The notes under the pieces were generated by a model. It had not been told where the DNA came from and did not search any database. It worked only from the letters and a program-made list of their open reading frames with translations. This document shows, one piece after another, positions 22,120 to 35,244 of a stretch of DNA of 64,000 bases. A program made the position numbers and the translations under genes. Position 1 is the first letter of the stretch, and each line of letters opens with the position of its first letter. Origin of the DNA: Juglans regia. Lineage: Eukaryota > Streptophyta > Magnoliopsida > Fagales > Juglandaceae. Location: assembly GCF_001411555.2 (NCBI RefSeq), contig NC_049901.1, positions 33,924,838-33,988,837 on the forward strand, given 5' to 3'.

Positions 22120-24431
22120 GAGGGCTTAGTCAGACAACCACCACCACTCAAGCGGAGATGGATTCCCTATGGGATCCCTAAATATATTGAGTTGATACTG
22201 CCTGATCCGACCAACCGCATCGTTAACTCTAAGAGGGCCGCCGAAGACGTCGAGTTGTTCCAGATAGGGTTGAAACTTTTTTTCTTCCACACAATTCACG
22301 ACATCTTAGATTTCTTGATGGTGGCATCTGCTCAGTTGCTACCTAACGTCTGGAGGATCATGCCATCCTACTGCGTCGCTTAGCACAAGGTCCTAGGAGT
22401 TGTAGCTGAAGAGAGTTTGGACCTTACCTCCTACGAGTTGCTCCACACTCATGACATTAGGCGGCACGATGGGAAACAATGGCGTTAGGTGGGAGTCGTA
22501 GGGCTGTTTGACTAGAGAAACACTATTCCCACGTGAAGAACTGGGATTGAAGTTCTATGTTTCTGGGTCTGGATGGTAGTTTCCTATCGGTAAGGCCAAC
22601 CATCACGAGCTCTTGGAGTCCTGTTTCAGATGGTTGCGACTACGAGGATGCCCTCACCAAGAGGGAGCAAGAGGACGTGGATCTTGTTTACGCATGGCAT
22701 TAGTTATGCGTAACCCAAACGTTGTAAATTCATACATGATTCTCACCAAAGAGAACGTCACTCGATTCTTGGTCTTGACGGATTGATCGTAGGTTGTTGG
22801 CCATCCGTTGCTTGGTTCAAATGGCTCGGTTCCCGTCCGAGGATGATAAAGGCATGCCCCTTACCCACGTTGGATCCAAAAGGGAAAAAGTCACATGTTA
22901 AGTTAGTAGGGTCTCGTGGCGCCTTTGGGGTTTAAGGTGGGGCTTGTGTTTGTCCTGACCCCAATTTTCAGGGGGAAGGGGGGTTCAGTGGGAATCCCGC
23001 TGCTTGTTGTTCATACACTTTGCATCCAGTGACAAGCTCGAGCATCATTCTTTGGCGCATCTTGTGCGTCGAGCTAAGATCCTCAACCAGGGAGGACGAT
23101 ATGGATTTGGTACTTGATGTCTCCCTCTATGACATCACTCTGATTGTCTTTCCTGGCTCGCCCCCCAGGGTTTGCTTTGATTGATTAGAGACTTCGTCAC
23201 CTTGTTCGGCAATGAGTGAATCTGTGGAAGTTCAAGAGGTCTGTGAGGCAGGGTGTGCTCCTGCCACCCCAAACATCGTGTCTGGGGAAGTTGGGGCTGC
23301 GATCGAGTTGCTGTTGTCTAGTTAGAGCATCTTCTTAGGCGAGGGAAACCTCGAACAATGTTGGGGGAGCTTGGAACTCGTTTTGGTGTTTTCCATGTGG
23401 GAAGGGCTTCAACTTTATTTTCTCCTTTTGGCAGCCCTTGTCGGGGAGTCCCCTTGTTGGGGAGGTGCCTTTGTTCCCTTCCTCGAGTCCGGCTCTTTTT
23501 TCATCTGAGCGTGTGATCCCATTGGGGATTTCTCACATTGAGTAGAAACCGTTGTCCCCTTAATTTGAAGAGGTTCTTGCTGTTGACTTTTCACTGACTG
23601 AGGGGCAATCGGGCAATAGCTGCCCCAAAGGGAACCAACTCAAGGCTTATTCACAAGCCCAAGCTACCCTCGTGTCATTGTTTGCTTAATCTGTCACCCT
23701 AGTGGACTGTTTTGCTGCTAGACCGACCGTCAAGAATAACAACCTTGGCCCTAGGCCATCCATTCCTTTGCCTACTCGTCCATTTGCACCTACCATGCAA
23801 GTGCATGAGACTTTAGACTCTCCCACTGACCAGATCATTCAAGACCTTGAGTGTTTTCTCTCCCCAATACGTAACTTCTTTTCTTTCTCGTGTGTCTTCT
23901 CAACATTGTTGTCCAACTGATCGTCTTCCATTCCAGGGGCCTCCTTCATTGGCCAATTGGGTCACACTCTACCACTCCACTTTGGAGGAGCAGCTGCAAT
24001 CCTTGCATTAGTTCATGGTGGAGGTGCTCCAAGTTGGTTTTGAGGAGAGAGGTAAATGGGTGGAAGCGTAGTCCCAACCAAGCTCCCGTTCGTTCGCCCA
24101 AAAGGTCGGGATTGCAGGCTTGAGGGCGGAGGTTTATAATCTCAAGCATGCCTTAGCTTCAGAGAGTTTAGATGAGTTGGCTTTGTCCCAGTAGAGTCAA
24201 TAAGAGGTGATGCACGCCTCTGCACTTTTGGATCAGGTGGTGACCGTGAAGCTCGATCGTGACGATAGGCTGAAGGACGAGCTAGAGAGAACGAGTGAGC
24301 ACTATCTTGAGTATGTGAGCAAAGTCGCAGAGGGGGAGCGTTCCTACTCTCGCTTTTGGAACGACCTCGAAGCTGCTCGTGGGGAGCAAGCGCAAGCGGA
24401 GGCCGACTATAGGTCTATTCGGTCACTTTGA
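22120..24431 (+). pseudogene. Transposase_28-type ('putative gypsy type transposon') gene remnant, first copy
   Basis: The 22192-22383 segment reads IGLKLFFFHTIHDILDF and AQLLPNVWRIMPSY, matching the LHLPFCRPVRDVLDYL and AQLNPNAWRLLLAS blocks of the less damaged gene at 30046-30155. The 3' end (24207-24431) is a coiled-coil-like tail (LDRDDRLKDELERTSEHYLE). Intervening frames are broken. In this type of Gypsy the gene lies antisense to pol and its role is unknown. Confidence 0.6.
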
Positions 24432-24544
24432 AACTACTTCCTGTTGTTTGATATTATAACTCGCGGTATTCCAACATGACATACAATAGACTATTTCCCG
24501 TTCTCTAAGTTTAAAACACATAGTATCCCAAAACAACATACAAT

Positions 24545-27197
24545 AGATTTCTAGAGGAATTTTACCATATTACTAACTATGATCGTTGCAAGCTCCTCTA
24601 TTTCTACCCATTTCGAGAAATAATCGATGGCGACCACTACGAACTTGACCCGATCCCTCCCGGTCTGCAAGGGTCCTACATTATTGATTCCCCAAAGTGA
24701 GAACGTCCATAGTATGACTACCGTCCTTAATTCTTTGGGTGGGCTGCGAGGTATATTACCATGCAGCTGGCAATTTGCACATTTTCTAACGAATTTTTTC
24801 GCATTCTTTAGCGCTTACGGCCATTAATACCTTGCTCTTTGGGATTTTTGTGCTAACGCTTTGCTGCCTAAATGGGTTCTACATATTCCTTCGTGTGTTT
24901 CTACCAGCTTCTTCTGCGGACATATATCTATGCAGTGGTGCTAATAAAGCACTCCTTCTACATAGGTAAATTTGGCGACCAATTTTTTGCCTTCCTCACC
25001 TTTGCTCAGGTATTTGGTCATGTTGCAAACCGGCTATGGATAGTTCCCAAGAAGGGTGTGAGTTTCCTGCCCCTGAAGCGGTTTGTGCTAGCTTGTTTGC
25101 TCACAAATTACTTTCTCGAAGTATTTCTCAAATGCCAAAATACTGGAAGTGATCACACCGCTCCCACCCCCATCGTAGGAACATCCCCTATTACTTGGTT
25201 ACTACAACTTGGGAATCTGCTTGCACCTTAACCTCATTTCCTCCCAACCCTTATGCCACGACTAGTCCTACCAGCAATGCATCATATCCTAACTCATTGT
25301 TAGTGACCTTGAATATCAACCTCACAACGTAGTAGATTTCTTCCCCCCGGTCTATGAGAAGGTGGAGGCCTACTTCCCCCACTGTTACGGCAGGAAGAGC
25401 TGTCCACTCACACTTGCCAGGGACTTCCCTTTAAGGCCAGTCATGTTTCTTCCAGGAAGTTGACGAACTCAACGACGAAATATGCCAAGACTTGCCTTTT
25501 CATGGCGTTTTCTGGGAATGTAATCGATGTCGAACTCACTTAGTTCAATCGACCAATTTACGAATCCACCAGAAGTGTTGTTGAGTGGGTCTGGTAGTAG
25601 GGTCTCAACTAGTGGGTGGTGACTACTAGCGCCAATGCTAACATCTCTTCGTGTGGGTAGCTTGTTTCTGCTCCTTTTAGGGCACAACTCATATACTACC
25701 ATATATTACACCAACCTTTGCTTCTTGTCTTCTTACCGAGTAAGCACATTGGAAAAGGCATATGGCCTGACTGATAGGTATAAATATAGGACCTCCCCTG
25801 GCTTCATTTGACTTAAGATGGGAGGATTAGCTTGGTATGCAGTCAACTATTCAAACGCCTCATTACGTTCGTTGTTTCCATTGTGTGCCTTTTGTAGCAC
25901 CCAAAAAAATAGCAAGCAATTGTCCATCGGCCTTGACATGAACCGATTCAATGTCGTTATTTTGCCAGTCAACTTCTATACCCTATTTAGCTCCCCTGAG
26001 GTTCATTTCCAATAGTGCCCTAATTTTCTATGGATTAGCCTTGATTCTTTGGTCTGAGACCATGAAGCCTAAGAATTTGCAAGACCCTAAACTGAAACTG
26101 CATTAAGCCGAGTCGTGGATTTCATCTTATATTTGTGCAGTACCACAAAGGCCTCCCTCAAGATCACTATGTGGTAGTAGGGTTCCTTACTTTTAACCAA
26201 TAGGTAATCTAAATAAACCTCCATATTCCATCCAATATTTCCTTTGAACATGTGGTTTACTAGCCTATGATATGTCACCCCTACATTTTCTAAACCTAAG
26301 GGAATTACTTGGTAGTAGTATAGGCCCTGTTTGGCCTAAAGGAGGTCTTTTCTTCGCCGCTCTGGTTCCTTGTGTATATCCAAAGTACACGTTCATGAAT
26401 ATTAGCATTTAGTGGCTCATCGTGGAGTCTACTATCAGGTCAATTCGAGTTAGGGAAAAGATGTTCTTCAAGCATGCCTTATTCAGGTCATTGAAATCCA
26501 CAGACATCCTCCACTTGTTGTTTGCTTTCTTTACTAGCACAACATTTGAGGCCATGGGCTTCCTAAAAAAATCTTATCTCTAAGAGGCAATCTATTTCCT
26601 CGACTATAACCATGTATTTCTCTGCTTTAAACTCCTCAGCTTCTACATCACCCTTTGGCTTCCAGGTCCTCGCAAAGGTGATATTCTATAATTTCTAAAT
26701 TGAAGCTCGACATGTCTTTGTGCCCCCATGCAAACACATCCCTATGCTTGACTAAAAGGTTCCTCAGTTGCTCTATGAGGCCCGATGTTAGCCGGTTCTC
26801 GATTCTGGTCGTGGTGTCCAGTCAGCCTGGGTCAAAGCCACGAGCTCTAAGGGCTCGATGAGTTCTACCTACAACAGATTGCCCTTATCCCATGCCTCCA
26901 CCCCTTGCTCCATTAGCTTCGGTGGCAGGGGAATGGTTTGTCTGCGCTCTACCTCTTTAGTGGTCTGGATGTCTATGCCTCTATTCTTTAACTTTTGCAA
27001 GTGGCATTCACGTGCTAGTGATTGCTCACCCCGCACTTTGCCCACATCCCATTCACCAAAAACTTCATCTTCAAGTGATAGGTGGAGGTAATGTCCCTCA
27101 ACTTATTTAGAGTTGGTCGGTGAAGGATGGTATTGTATGAAGTACAAGCCTTAACTACCTTAAAATCTATCATCACCGTTGCTATGTAGAGGGCCAA
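24545..27197 (-). pseudogene. Gypsy pol remnant (protease, RT, RNase H, integrase), first copy
   Basis: Read leftward: a protease-like stretch ([19 protein letters not shown], 27140-27080); RT fragments (EKYMVIVEEIDCLL near 26600; RLVNHMFKGNIGWNMEVYLD near 26260, with LDYLLVKS in place of VDDLLVKS); a WSIELSEFDIDYIPR block near 25550; RNase H near 25440-25250; and integrase core (FVVVAIDYFSKWVE near 24640). All parts are frameshifted. Order and sense fit one decayed Gypsy on the minus strand. Confidence 0.7.
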
Positions 27198-27200
27198 CCT

Positions 27201-28880
27201 TGCGACAGTGAGAAGCAGAGGGGAAGGGAGGAGAGGGAGGAGGAGCTAGTCGGCCGGTGACAGCGTGAAGGTGGATGTGGCACTGTCGATGGTGGCGGCA
27301 TAGTGGAGGTGAGGGAGAAGAGAGTCACGGCTAGGATTCAGCTTGTTGGGGGGGGGGGGGGGGTGACTTGGGGAAGGGGGGTAGGGGGAAAATAGGAAAT
27401 TAGGGAATTAGGGTTTCAATCCTAGCCCTACATCTAGGGGTTTCTAACGTAGATCGAACGGTAGGGATTAAACTAAGAGGAATAAAAGAGGACTAAATAG
27501 AAAATAAAGACTAGAAAATAAATGGAAGGTAAATATACTAAGTATTAAAACCAAACTGTTTATTCTTGATTAGATAATAATATTTTTTAACATAAAATAA
27601 AATGATGAGTTTATTAAATATTTCTTAAGAGAAATAAAATCATCTAAATAAATATAGTTTTTAACATAAAATAAAATAACGAATATTAAATAAAATTCCT
27701 AAAGAAATAAAATTATTTAAATAAAAAACTTTGTTAAAACTATATTATTTTTGGGGCTCCAAAAATATAAATAGGCTTACTTTAAAAATTTGGCTTAGTC
27801 CAATAACATTAAAAACACCCCATTTAAAATAATTTTGGACTTATGAAAATATTTTAAAGATTTTAAAATACTCGGTTCTATTTAAAAATCATCTACTAAG
27901 TTTAAAATATCAATTCAAGATTTAAAATGTAAATACGAGATTCATGATCAATCAAGACCAATCAAGAGAAAATGAACGGTTAGTCACGTTAGTATACAAG
28001 CACACATGTTCTTATTGGGCGCCACGGTTCCTTGTCTAACCACAACCGGGGACAGGGATCACCACAGAAATGATTAGCTAAAAGTACGAGGGATGAAGAG
28101 AAAACAGAAGAAAAAGAAAGAAGGGAAGAAGTTGTTGGCAAAAGTAGAGAAGAGGGGGAGAGAAGACAGAAAAGAAAGAAGAAAAAAAGGAAGGAGACAA
28201 GAATGTTGGAAGAAAAAAGAAAATATATATGCTTTGACAATATAAATAGGAGAAAGGTGTCAGTCCTATGAACATGTCAGTAGTTTATTCTATTAACTTG
28301 TACTAGCCATTATTATTATTCATTTTATTTACTGTGACTAACCACTTGGTTGTTATTTATTGTTATTTCATTTTATAAATTGGGACTAATTACCATTTAA
28401 TTGTTATATTTTTTTATTAACTATAACTAACAACTTAATTTTTATTTATTTTATTAATTGTAACTAACCAACTAACTGCTATTTATTATTGTTATTTTAT
28501 TTTGGCACTTATGATTAATTACTTGTTTATTATTATTTGTTATCATAAGTAAAATATTAATTAGTTGATAATGTCATTCTGATTTCATTAATATTATTTA
28601 TTTATTCGGCAGATGTTTGCTAGTTATTAGATAAAACGAGAATTAGTTTTTGGTATCCTTTCCCAATCACTGATGAAGTTGCGGATTCTCGCAGCTACGA
28701 TATTGCTTTAAGCATCATGTTCATATAGTAAGTCGATGGATAAATAGACACAAAGTTAGTTTTCGTTATGATTATAGCACTCAACCAAAACATGTTCTGG
28801 TATTAAGACATGCACTGCCGCTCTAAATCTGAAATTGGAAAATGCAATACATGAAATGAAGGGTCTAGTCGTGTTATAGC
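27201..28880. other. AT-rich spacer with a purine-rich tract, no gene
   Basis: It includes a G16 run (27348-27363), an A/T-rich stretch with TTTAAAATA phrases (27540-27900), and a purine-rich tract (28080-28210) that on the minus strand is a CT-rich stretch below a TATATATTTTC box. The whole block is duplicated at 54700-55760 and 59099-59630. A conserved minus-strand frame of about 65 codons (MFIGLTPFSYLYCQ) is low-complexity and is not called. Confidence 0.5.
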
Positions 28881-28885
28881 ACTAT

Positions 28886-29574
28886 TGTTGATGTCGTGTT
28901 TTGGGCGCTTGGGCAACTACGCACCCCCTGTTTATCCAAACGTGATCCTGCACAGTTAAAACGGAGAAAAAGGACCTCCTTGGTCCGTTAATCCTCCGAT
29001 GCTTGAGTTTAGTATATGGAATCAATGTGGAGGTCTCATCCGAAAGATGTATTAAGGCAATAGTGTGTATATATTACCTGTCGTGGGGTTCACCTCTATT
29101 CATACTTACTGTGTTGGGCCTTTTCGCGGTTGTGTTCTGGGTTGATTGGGTGACTTGTCTTACGCATTCCATTATTCTATTACTGAGCAGCCTTAGCATT
29201 ATTCTTTTACTGAGCAGCGATGGCCCCAGGATCTTCTGCATCCGTCACTTCTGATTCTGGGCCACATTTAATGCAGCACACCTTACATCCCGGGCCGTAT
29301 TAAATGCGATATGGCCTCTACACTGGGCCGCATTAAACACGGCATGGCTCCTACTCTGCGCCTCCCTTCTGTCTGATGAGGCATGTCACAATCTTTCTTT
29401 CTACCCTTCTTCCGGATCTCTCGCCCACCCTGACCCGTTCAACCCAGTTCCAAACTGGGTTTCACTTTATCGACCATGGCTCTTGTGACTGGGCCGGGCC
29501 CTATCGGGGGCCCAACTCCTGCATTTAACACTTCTTGCTACCGTGGGCCGAGACCAATTATTTTCCCCATCACA
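28886..29574 (-). repeat. Left (3') LTR of the Tat-like Gypsy
   Basis: Begins TGTTGATGTCGTG, ends CCCCATCACA on the plus strand. Immediately right is GTACCCCGCAAATTTT, which on the minus strand is the purine-rich tract before the LTR. Compared by eye with the right LTR, about 18 differences occur in the first 270 bp. Confidence 0.9.
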
Positions 29575-29830
29575 GTACCCCGCAAATTTTAAGCACACTT
29601 GTTGGCTGAAAATTCAAAATAATTCTTTCCTTTTTTACTGGGCGTCGGTTCATTTATTTCTCACGTATACACAGTGGTAACGCCGCACCGTCTTTCTGTT
29701 ATTGAGGCGTCTCTTCAAGTTCCTCAACGTCCCTTTATACGGAAAGCTATTTCGTGACATTACCTCCTTCATTCGATACTTTCCCCTCGCATTCCTTCGA
29801 TACTTTCTGTTTTCTTCTCCGCTTTTCGCC

Positions 29831-32800
29831 ATGACTAAACAGGCCGTTGACGAATCCCGCTTCAACTACTTTGTAGGTCATCGATGGGTTTCAACCATGA
29901 CCAAGACAGAGCTTCGAACTTTTTACAGGGAGTTTCCCCTTCCCGATGGAACTTCGGTCGAGGTTTTGTCGTCTCACATCACCGTGGTAGATAGCCAAGG
30001 TCTGGCGCTGGCAGTCACACTTTACCCCCACATGTTCTCCACCAGACTTCACCTTCCGTTCTGTCGTCCTGTCCGCGACGTTCTGGACTACCTGAAACTT
30101 GCTCCAGCACAACTCAACCCCAACGCCTGGCGTTTGCTCCTGGCCAGTTGCATGGCCTTTCGCCTTGTTCTGTCCGATTCGGAAGATTAACCAGACCTAA
30201 CTGCTCGTGAATTTCTGAGCATGTACCGAATTACCCGATTGGATGGGAACTATTGCAGCTTCCAGTCGTATTCTGCTGAAAGACATTTCGTGTCTTTGGA
30301 GAGGCGACACTCTTCAATAAAGGAGTGGCATCGATGGTTCTTCTTCATTAGGGGCACTAGCTGGGAGTGTCCTGAGGAGGAAAATGAATACGGGGAATTC
30401 CCCATTCAGTCGGTGTGGGGCAAAGTTCCGACCACCAAATCGCTTGCCATCACCTTATCGGAAAGAGAGGAACTCCGAGTTGCCTCCGTCGTGTCCTGGG
30501 TTTCAACTCACCCGGACCTGTCTGAGACGGATACGCTTCTGAACGACGATTATATTTGTCGTTTCCTTGTTCTCCCACCCCATAATCATGTGCTAGGCCG
30601 AGACTTTCTATCAGGCCCACTTTCCTCGAGCGGAGATAAACGCACCGCTCTTGCTTCTTCCAAAACGGAATGCTCCAAAAGACAACGCACCGAGCAGGAG
30701 GCTCCTACTCCTCCTCGGCATGTCTCTACCGAAGAACCTCTTGTCGCTCCCCCCCTTCCCTCCAAACCCTCAGCCGCTCAGCTGTAAGGAAGGTGTTCTC
30801 GACAAGGGGGGGAGCCAGGGGGAGTCTGTGCGGGCTGCTCACAAAGGCGGCTCAGTTAGAATCGAGGAGAGTGCTAGCCATCCTATCCAAAAGGTTGATC
30901 TCGCTGGAGGTAAGTTGTCGTGTGTTTACTTGTTTACAAACATCTTTCTTACCTCGACTGTTGGTAATTCTGTTTTTTCTTCCCAACCAGATCCTATAGA
31001 AGAAGTGGACACTGGGGCCGTAGTTGCTTCCCTTTTTGCCATGGCCTTCGAGGGCCTGGGGCCTTGCGGGCCGGTGCAGGCGCCGGAAAATTTTGTCTCC
31101 TTTGAGGAGACTCTCCTCGAGGGAGAGCAGTCCCAAAGCGAATGGCTGCCCTCCTTCGGGGAGATGCATGCTGAGTTCGATGCGGCCTTTGCGGGAGGCC
31201 CATCATGTCCTTCAGCCCCTTCTCCCGGGCATGTGGACTTGCCCCATTCTAGAGAATCCTCAGTTCCCACCGTTCCCCATCCCGAGGAAGGGGTCTTGCC
31301 TTCGTGGGAGCCCATGCTTTCTGAGTTCATGGGGCAAAATCCCGACGGGTCAATTCCCAGGTCTGAGGTCGAAGGACCCAGCTCTTCGGGCGTTGCAGCT
31401 TCGTGCCATTCCAACACCCCAATTCCCGCGCAGGTGTTAGACCTGCCTACCGAGCCAGGCCTTCCGACGATTTTGGATCCAGCCGTCCTTCCAACGGAGG
31501 CCATTCTGGTATTAATCTTTCTCCTTTTCTGGCTCATTTATTGGTCGTTTATTCAGTTTACTCCCCTTTTGTCACCCCACTTTACACCAGGTTACTTGTC
31601 TCATCCAGGAGCCTCAAATTCCAAACATTGTGCCCCTCACTCTACCACGAGACGCCGACCTGGTGGTGGTGGAAGACGATTCCTCGCCAAGTGTCAGCCC
31701 CTCCCGCAAGGGTGAAACTCCTGGTGAGAGCTTGATCCCTCCGCGGGATCCTCTCCTAGAGTTTTTCCTTCGAGCGAGGCTGCCCTACCTTTGGTGCCCA
31801 TGGTTCGCTCTTCTTTTTCCACTCCCAGGGCTTCACTGGGATCCAGGTCGGGTAATGTTAAGACTCGAACAACATTTTTCAAGTCTTACTTCCAAAAGTT
31901 CAAGCCACTTTTTGTTCACGTGAGTGTTCTTCCGTGTGGCTCCCCAACCCTTTTTTTTTTTCATTGTTCATTGGCCTTTTCTTAAGGAGATGGTTTGTTG
32001 TTAAACCTTTCAGGCTGCTGAGGAGTTCGCCGAGCTGGTCTCCTAGGAACAAGTGGCTCTGGAAGAAGAGCTGAAGACTCAGAAGGCGCTAAACAAACTC
32101 CTAAACCTTCGTGGGGAGAAGCTTCTAAGCGAGAAGCAAGCCTCGGAGGTGGAAAACGAGTCCCAGTAGGAGAGTAATGGGTTCCGTCTCCAGAAGGTCC
32201 GTGAACAACTAAAGATCAACAAGGATATGGCTGAGCTGATGAAGGTCATGAGTCTGGAGCTTGATCTTAGGCGCAAGGAGCTTGAGCTGAAGGCTATGGA
32301 AGCAGATAGACTTCGGGTCAGACTAACCTCAGCGGTTGCTGACTTGGAATCTACACAGAAGGAGCTGGAGGCCTCCCGAGCTCGATCTGGCCTTCTTCTA
32401 GCCGAGGGAGAAAGTTCCTGAGTTGAGGCATCGAGGCTGAAAGGGGAGTTGGAATTCGTTCGGGAGGCCTTTGGGAGGAGCACTGGGGTCGTCGATGCTT
32501 TAGCAGGCGAACATAGGCGGGTAACCGAACTGGAGCGTGAGTTAGAGTTCACTCAAGAGCTGCTAAAGTAGAATGAGGCCACCATCGGGGCGTTAGAGGC
32601 TCAAAAGTGGAGTTCCAGCCAGGTTTGGGGCCGTATGTTCCATCGGTACATGGGGCTCATGAAATCTATATATGCGACAAAGGCTCTGGCCCATGCCTCC
32701 GTTTCTCGTATGGAGTCCTCTTTGAAGGCCGCACAAGACCGTATAGCCCAGCTGGAATCCCAAATCAAGAGGGCTCCTGCTCTCTGTAACCAGGCTTGGA

Positions 32801-32976
32801 TCAATGGGTACAAAGAGGGCCTCGAGCATCTCCAGAAGTTGCTTCTTCAGAACCCCGAGACGGACCTTTGCACTTTGAACCTCCGGGAGATTATTCCGGA
32901 TGTGAAGGCCTACGAGAGGATGTTGACTTGGGGTACAAAAGAGATGCCCTTAGCTTTCTCCAACCCTCCCCCTTAG
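29831..32976 (+). pseudogene. Antisense Transposase_28-like gene inside the Gypsy, with coiled coil
   Basis: Starts MTKQAVDESRFNYF at 29831. The N-terminal domain has LHLPFCRPVRDVLDYL and AQLNPNAWRLLLAS, typical of the 'putative gypsy type transposon' family, then FFIRGTSWECPEEEN. A proline- and serine-rich middle is split by likely introns (donor at about 30911, GGTAAGTTG; acceptor at about 30990, CAACCAG; another around 31508-31605). The C-terminal third (32010-32976) is a long glutamate-rich coiled coil ending KEMPLAFSNPPP. In-frame stops at 30188, 32046, 32168, 32420 and 32570 suggest loss of function unless spliced around. It runs opposite to gag-pol; function unknown. Confidence 0.65.
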
Positions 32977-34371
32977 CTGCTCTTCTTCTTGCTCCGTTGT
33001 ACTCTTCTTGCTTTATTATACACATTTTTCATAGATATATTTCTTTATTGATGTATGAACGATGTAAAGAGTAATGACTTCGGTTTTTTCATTCTGGTCG
33101 GTGTACTTCCTCTTCTCTTTTTATTTTTAATTTTTTGGTACTGTGCCCTGTGCCCTGTGCCCCCTTCCTTATGTGGAACCCAACTCATCCGACTGGGTGC
33201 AAGGTCTGCCTGCACGGGAGTGTATGCCGCGGGGCCCCTCACGGGCAACTCCTCTCGATAAAGGTCTTTGGCCCGGATCCGCCCATTAAACTTAGTACAA
33301 TGTGTTCCTAGCTCCTGGCATGCTCTTCAGGGGGTACCTAGTAAGCGTCATCATTCATTGTGAGGCCTTTCCTTATTTCAGCTTAACTTTTCATTGCGCT
33401 CCTACTGTCCTTCTTCCATTGCCCATCGAGCCACCTGCCATAACTTTTACTCACGTGGGCGGCTGACCTTGCTTTTTACTGTCGTCCCTTTTTTTTTTTA
33501 ATTTGGTTTAAGCGTCATCTTACTTTAGCCGAATGCACCAGGTGTTCCTTTTATACTCGTGGCTCAAGTTCCGCATTTAACTTTTCCATCGGACAACCTT
33601 CTCTCTTTCCTTTTGTGTTAGCTAAGATTCCCCATGTTTCATCCTCCTCGAGCATTGTTCTTCGGGACCCGCGCTCCACCGGGGACGCGTGGGTAACCTT
33701 GGGGCTCTTGCGGACACGTGGAGCTGGGAGAAAACTCTTAGGTGTCATGAGGCCCTGGGCATGCCTAGGGCTATTCCTGGTTATGAAAAGGGGTCTTTTC
33801 ACCTTCCGTCGGGAACATGGCTGGCCTTTTCTTTTCTTCTCTTTATAAGCTCTACCGGTTTATTATGATCTTTTTCCCTTTTCTTCCATAGCCCAAGAGA
33901 GGCAGACTCTTCCCGTTCCGGCTCCTGGGACGCTTGTCAGAACCGTCGTTTGGGGGTTCCATTAGTGGAACCCCTGCGGGTTTCATACATCCCTTATTCT
34001 TACTCTCTTGCTTACAATGTCTCACTTGTTCTTGCCCCTTGCTTACGGGGATCTACCTCCGTATGCATGCGAACCAGAACCTGCATCCCGCAGGTTTTAG
34101 TCGGTGCTCGATCAGGACTGAGGCGCGACGACTATAGCTGAGAGGGCGTAAACATGCATTGAAGGGGACAATCGCAGAAGAGGGGACGGACTTTGCTGAG
34201 CCCATAGGACGTCTATTTCTTCAATGTTGCGACGTTTATCTTTACTATGGCTTTGTAGCCTAACCTTTCCCCCCCTTTTTTTTTGCAGGGATTTCCCGGT
34301 TGTCAGACTTGTTACTCCATTCAATAAATACATATATAAAGGATTTCATCTACTTTTCTGTCTACGGGTTT
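32977..34371. other. Non-coding interior of the Gypsy
   Basis: It lies between the antisense gene and the tandem repeat. No domain or conserved frame recognised. Pyrimidine-rich with scattered short open frames. Confidence 0.5.
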
Positions 34372-35133
34372 TTGTGCTTTGTACTTTATGGATTGGTTTT
34401 TACAAGTTGGTAGGGCCCGAGGGGCCTTGTTGTCTCACCAACTCATTTTATTCTTCTTTTTTGCACGAAGCTCGGCAAGTCATTTAGACTGCGTTGAGAC
34501 TAGCTGTTAGCAGGTCCAAGCTCGTGGCTTGGTTCCTGTGCTTTATATTTCGTGGATTGGTTCCTACAGGTTGGCAGAGCCCGAGGGGCCCTGCTGCCTT
34601 ACCAATGCATTTTCTTCTTCTTTTTTGCATGAAGCTCGACAAGTCATTTAGACTGCGTTGAGACTAGCTATTAGCAGGTCCGAGCTCATGGCTCGGTTCT
34701 TGTGCTTTATACTTCATGGATTGGTTCCTATAGGTTGGCAGAGCCCGAGGGGCCATGATGCCTTACCAACGCATTTTCTTCTTCTTTTTTGCACGAAGCT
34801 TGGCAAGTCATTTAGACTGCGTTGAGACTAGTTGTTAGTAGGTCCGAGCTCGTGGCTCGGTTTCTACAGGTTGGCAGAGCCCAAGGGGCCCTGCTGCCTT
34901 ACCAACACATTTTCTTCTTCTTTTTTGCACGAAGCTCGGCAAGTCATTTAGACTGCGTTGAGACTAGCTGTTAGCAGGTCCGAGCTCGTGGCTCGGTTCC
35001 TGTGCTTTATACTTCGTGGATTGGTTCCTACAGGTTGGCAGAGCCCGAGGGGCCCTGCTGCCTTACCAACGCATTTTCTTCTTCTTTTTTGCATGAAACT
35101 CGGCAAGTCATTTAGACTGCATTGAGACTAGCT
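34372..35133. repeat. 164-bp tandem repeat in the Gypsy interior
   Basis: Five head-to-tail copies start at about 34372, 34537, 34701, 34860 (shortened, lacking the first 25 bp or so) and 35001. Each contains TGTGCTTTATACTTCGTGGA, GGTTGGCAGAGCCCGAGGGG, a TTTTCTTCTTCTTTTTTGCA stretch and AGTCATTTAGACTGCGTTGA. Copies are about 90-97% alike by eye. Tandem repeats in untranslated parts of Tat/Ogre-type elements are known. Confidence 0.9.
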
Positions 35134-35244
35134 GTTTCAGGGAAATACAACAACACAATATTTCGATACTAATTCACAAAGCCTTTCTACACAAATACTT
35201 CCTTAAATGGTTTTACATCCATTTAAGTCTGGCTTGGATCATTT

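Larger units (their letters stand above)
22067..27200 (-). mobile_element. Old degenerate Gypsy (Tat-like) element, copy in the A-B spacer
   Basis: It contains the same two-part layout as the younger Gypsy at 28886-42478: a plus-strand 'putative gypsy type transposon' gene on the left and minus-strand pol on the right. Stops and small indels are everywhere. An equally broken copy with the same lesions lies at 49562-54640, so decay preceded the locus duplication. LTRs could not be identified. Limits are approximate. Confidence 0.7.

Noticed and set aside
30852..31537. Minus-strand frames of 105 and 203 codons
   Set aside because: They are shadows of the GC-rich middle of the plus-strand antisense gene, whose N-terminal domain and coiled coil are recognisable.
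34372..35133. CRISPR-like regular repeats
   Set aside because: Units of 164 bp are adjacent without unique spacers, and the DNA is plant nuclear; it is an ordinary tandem repeat.
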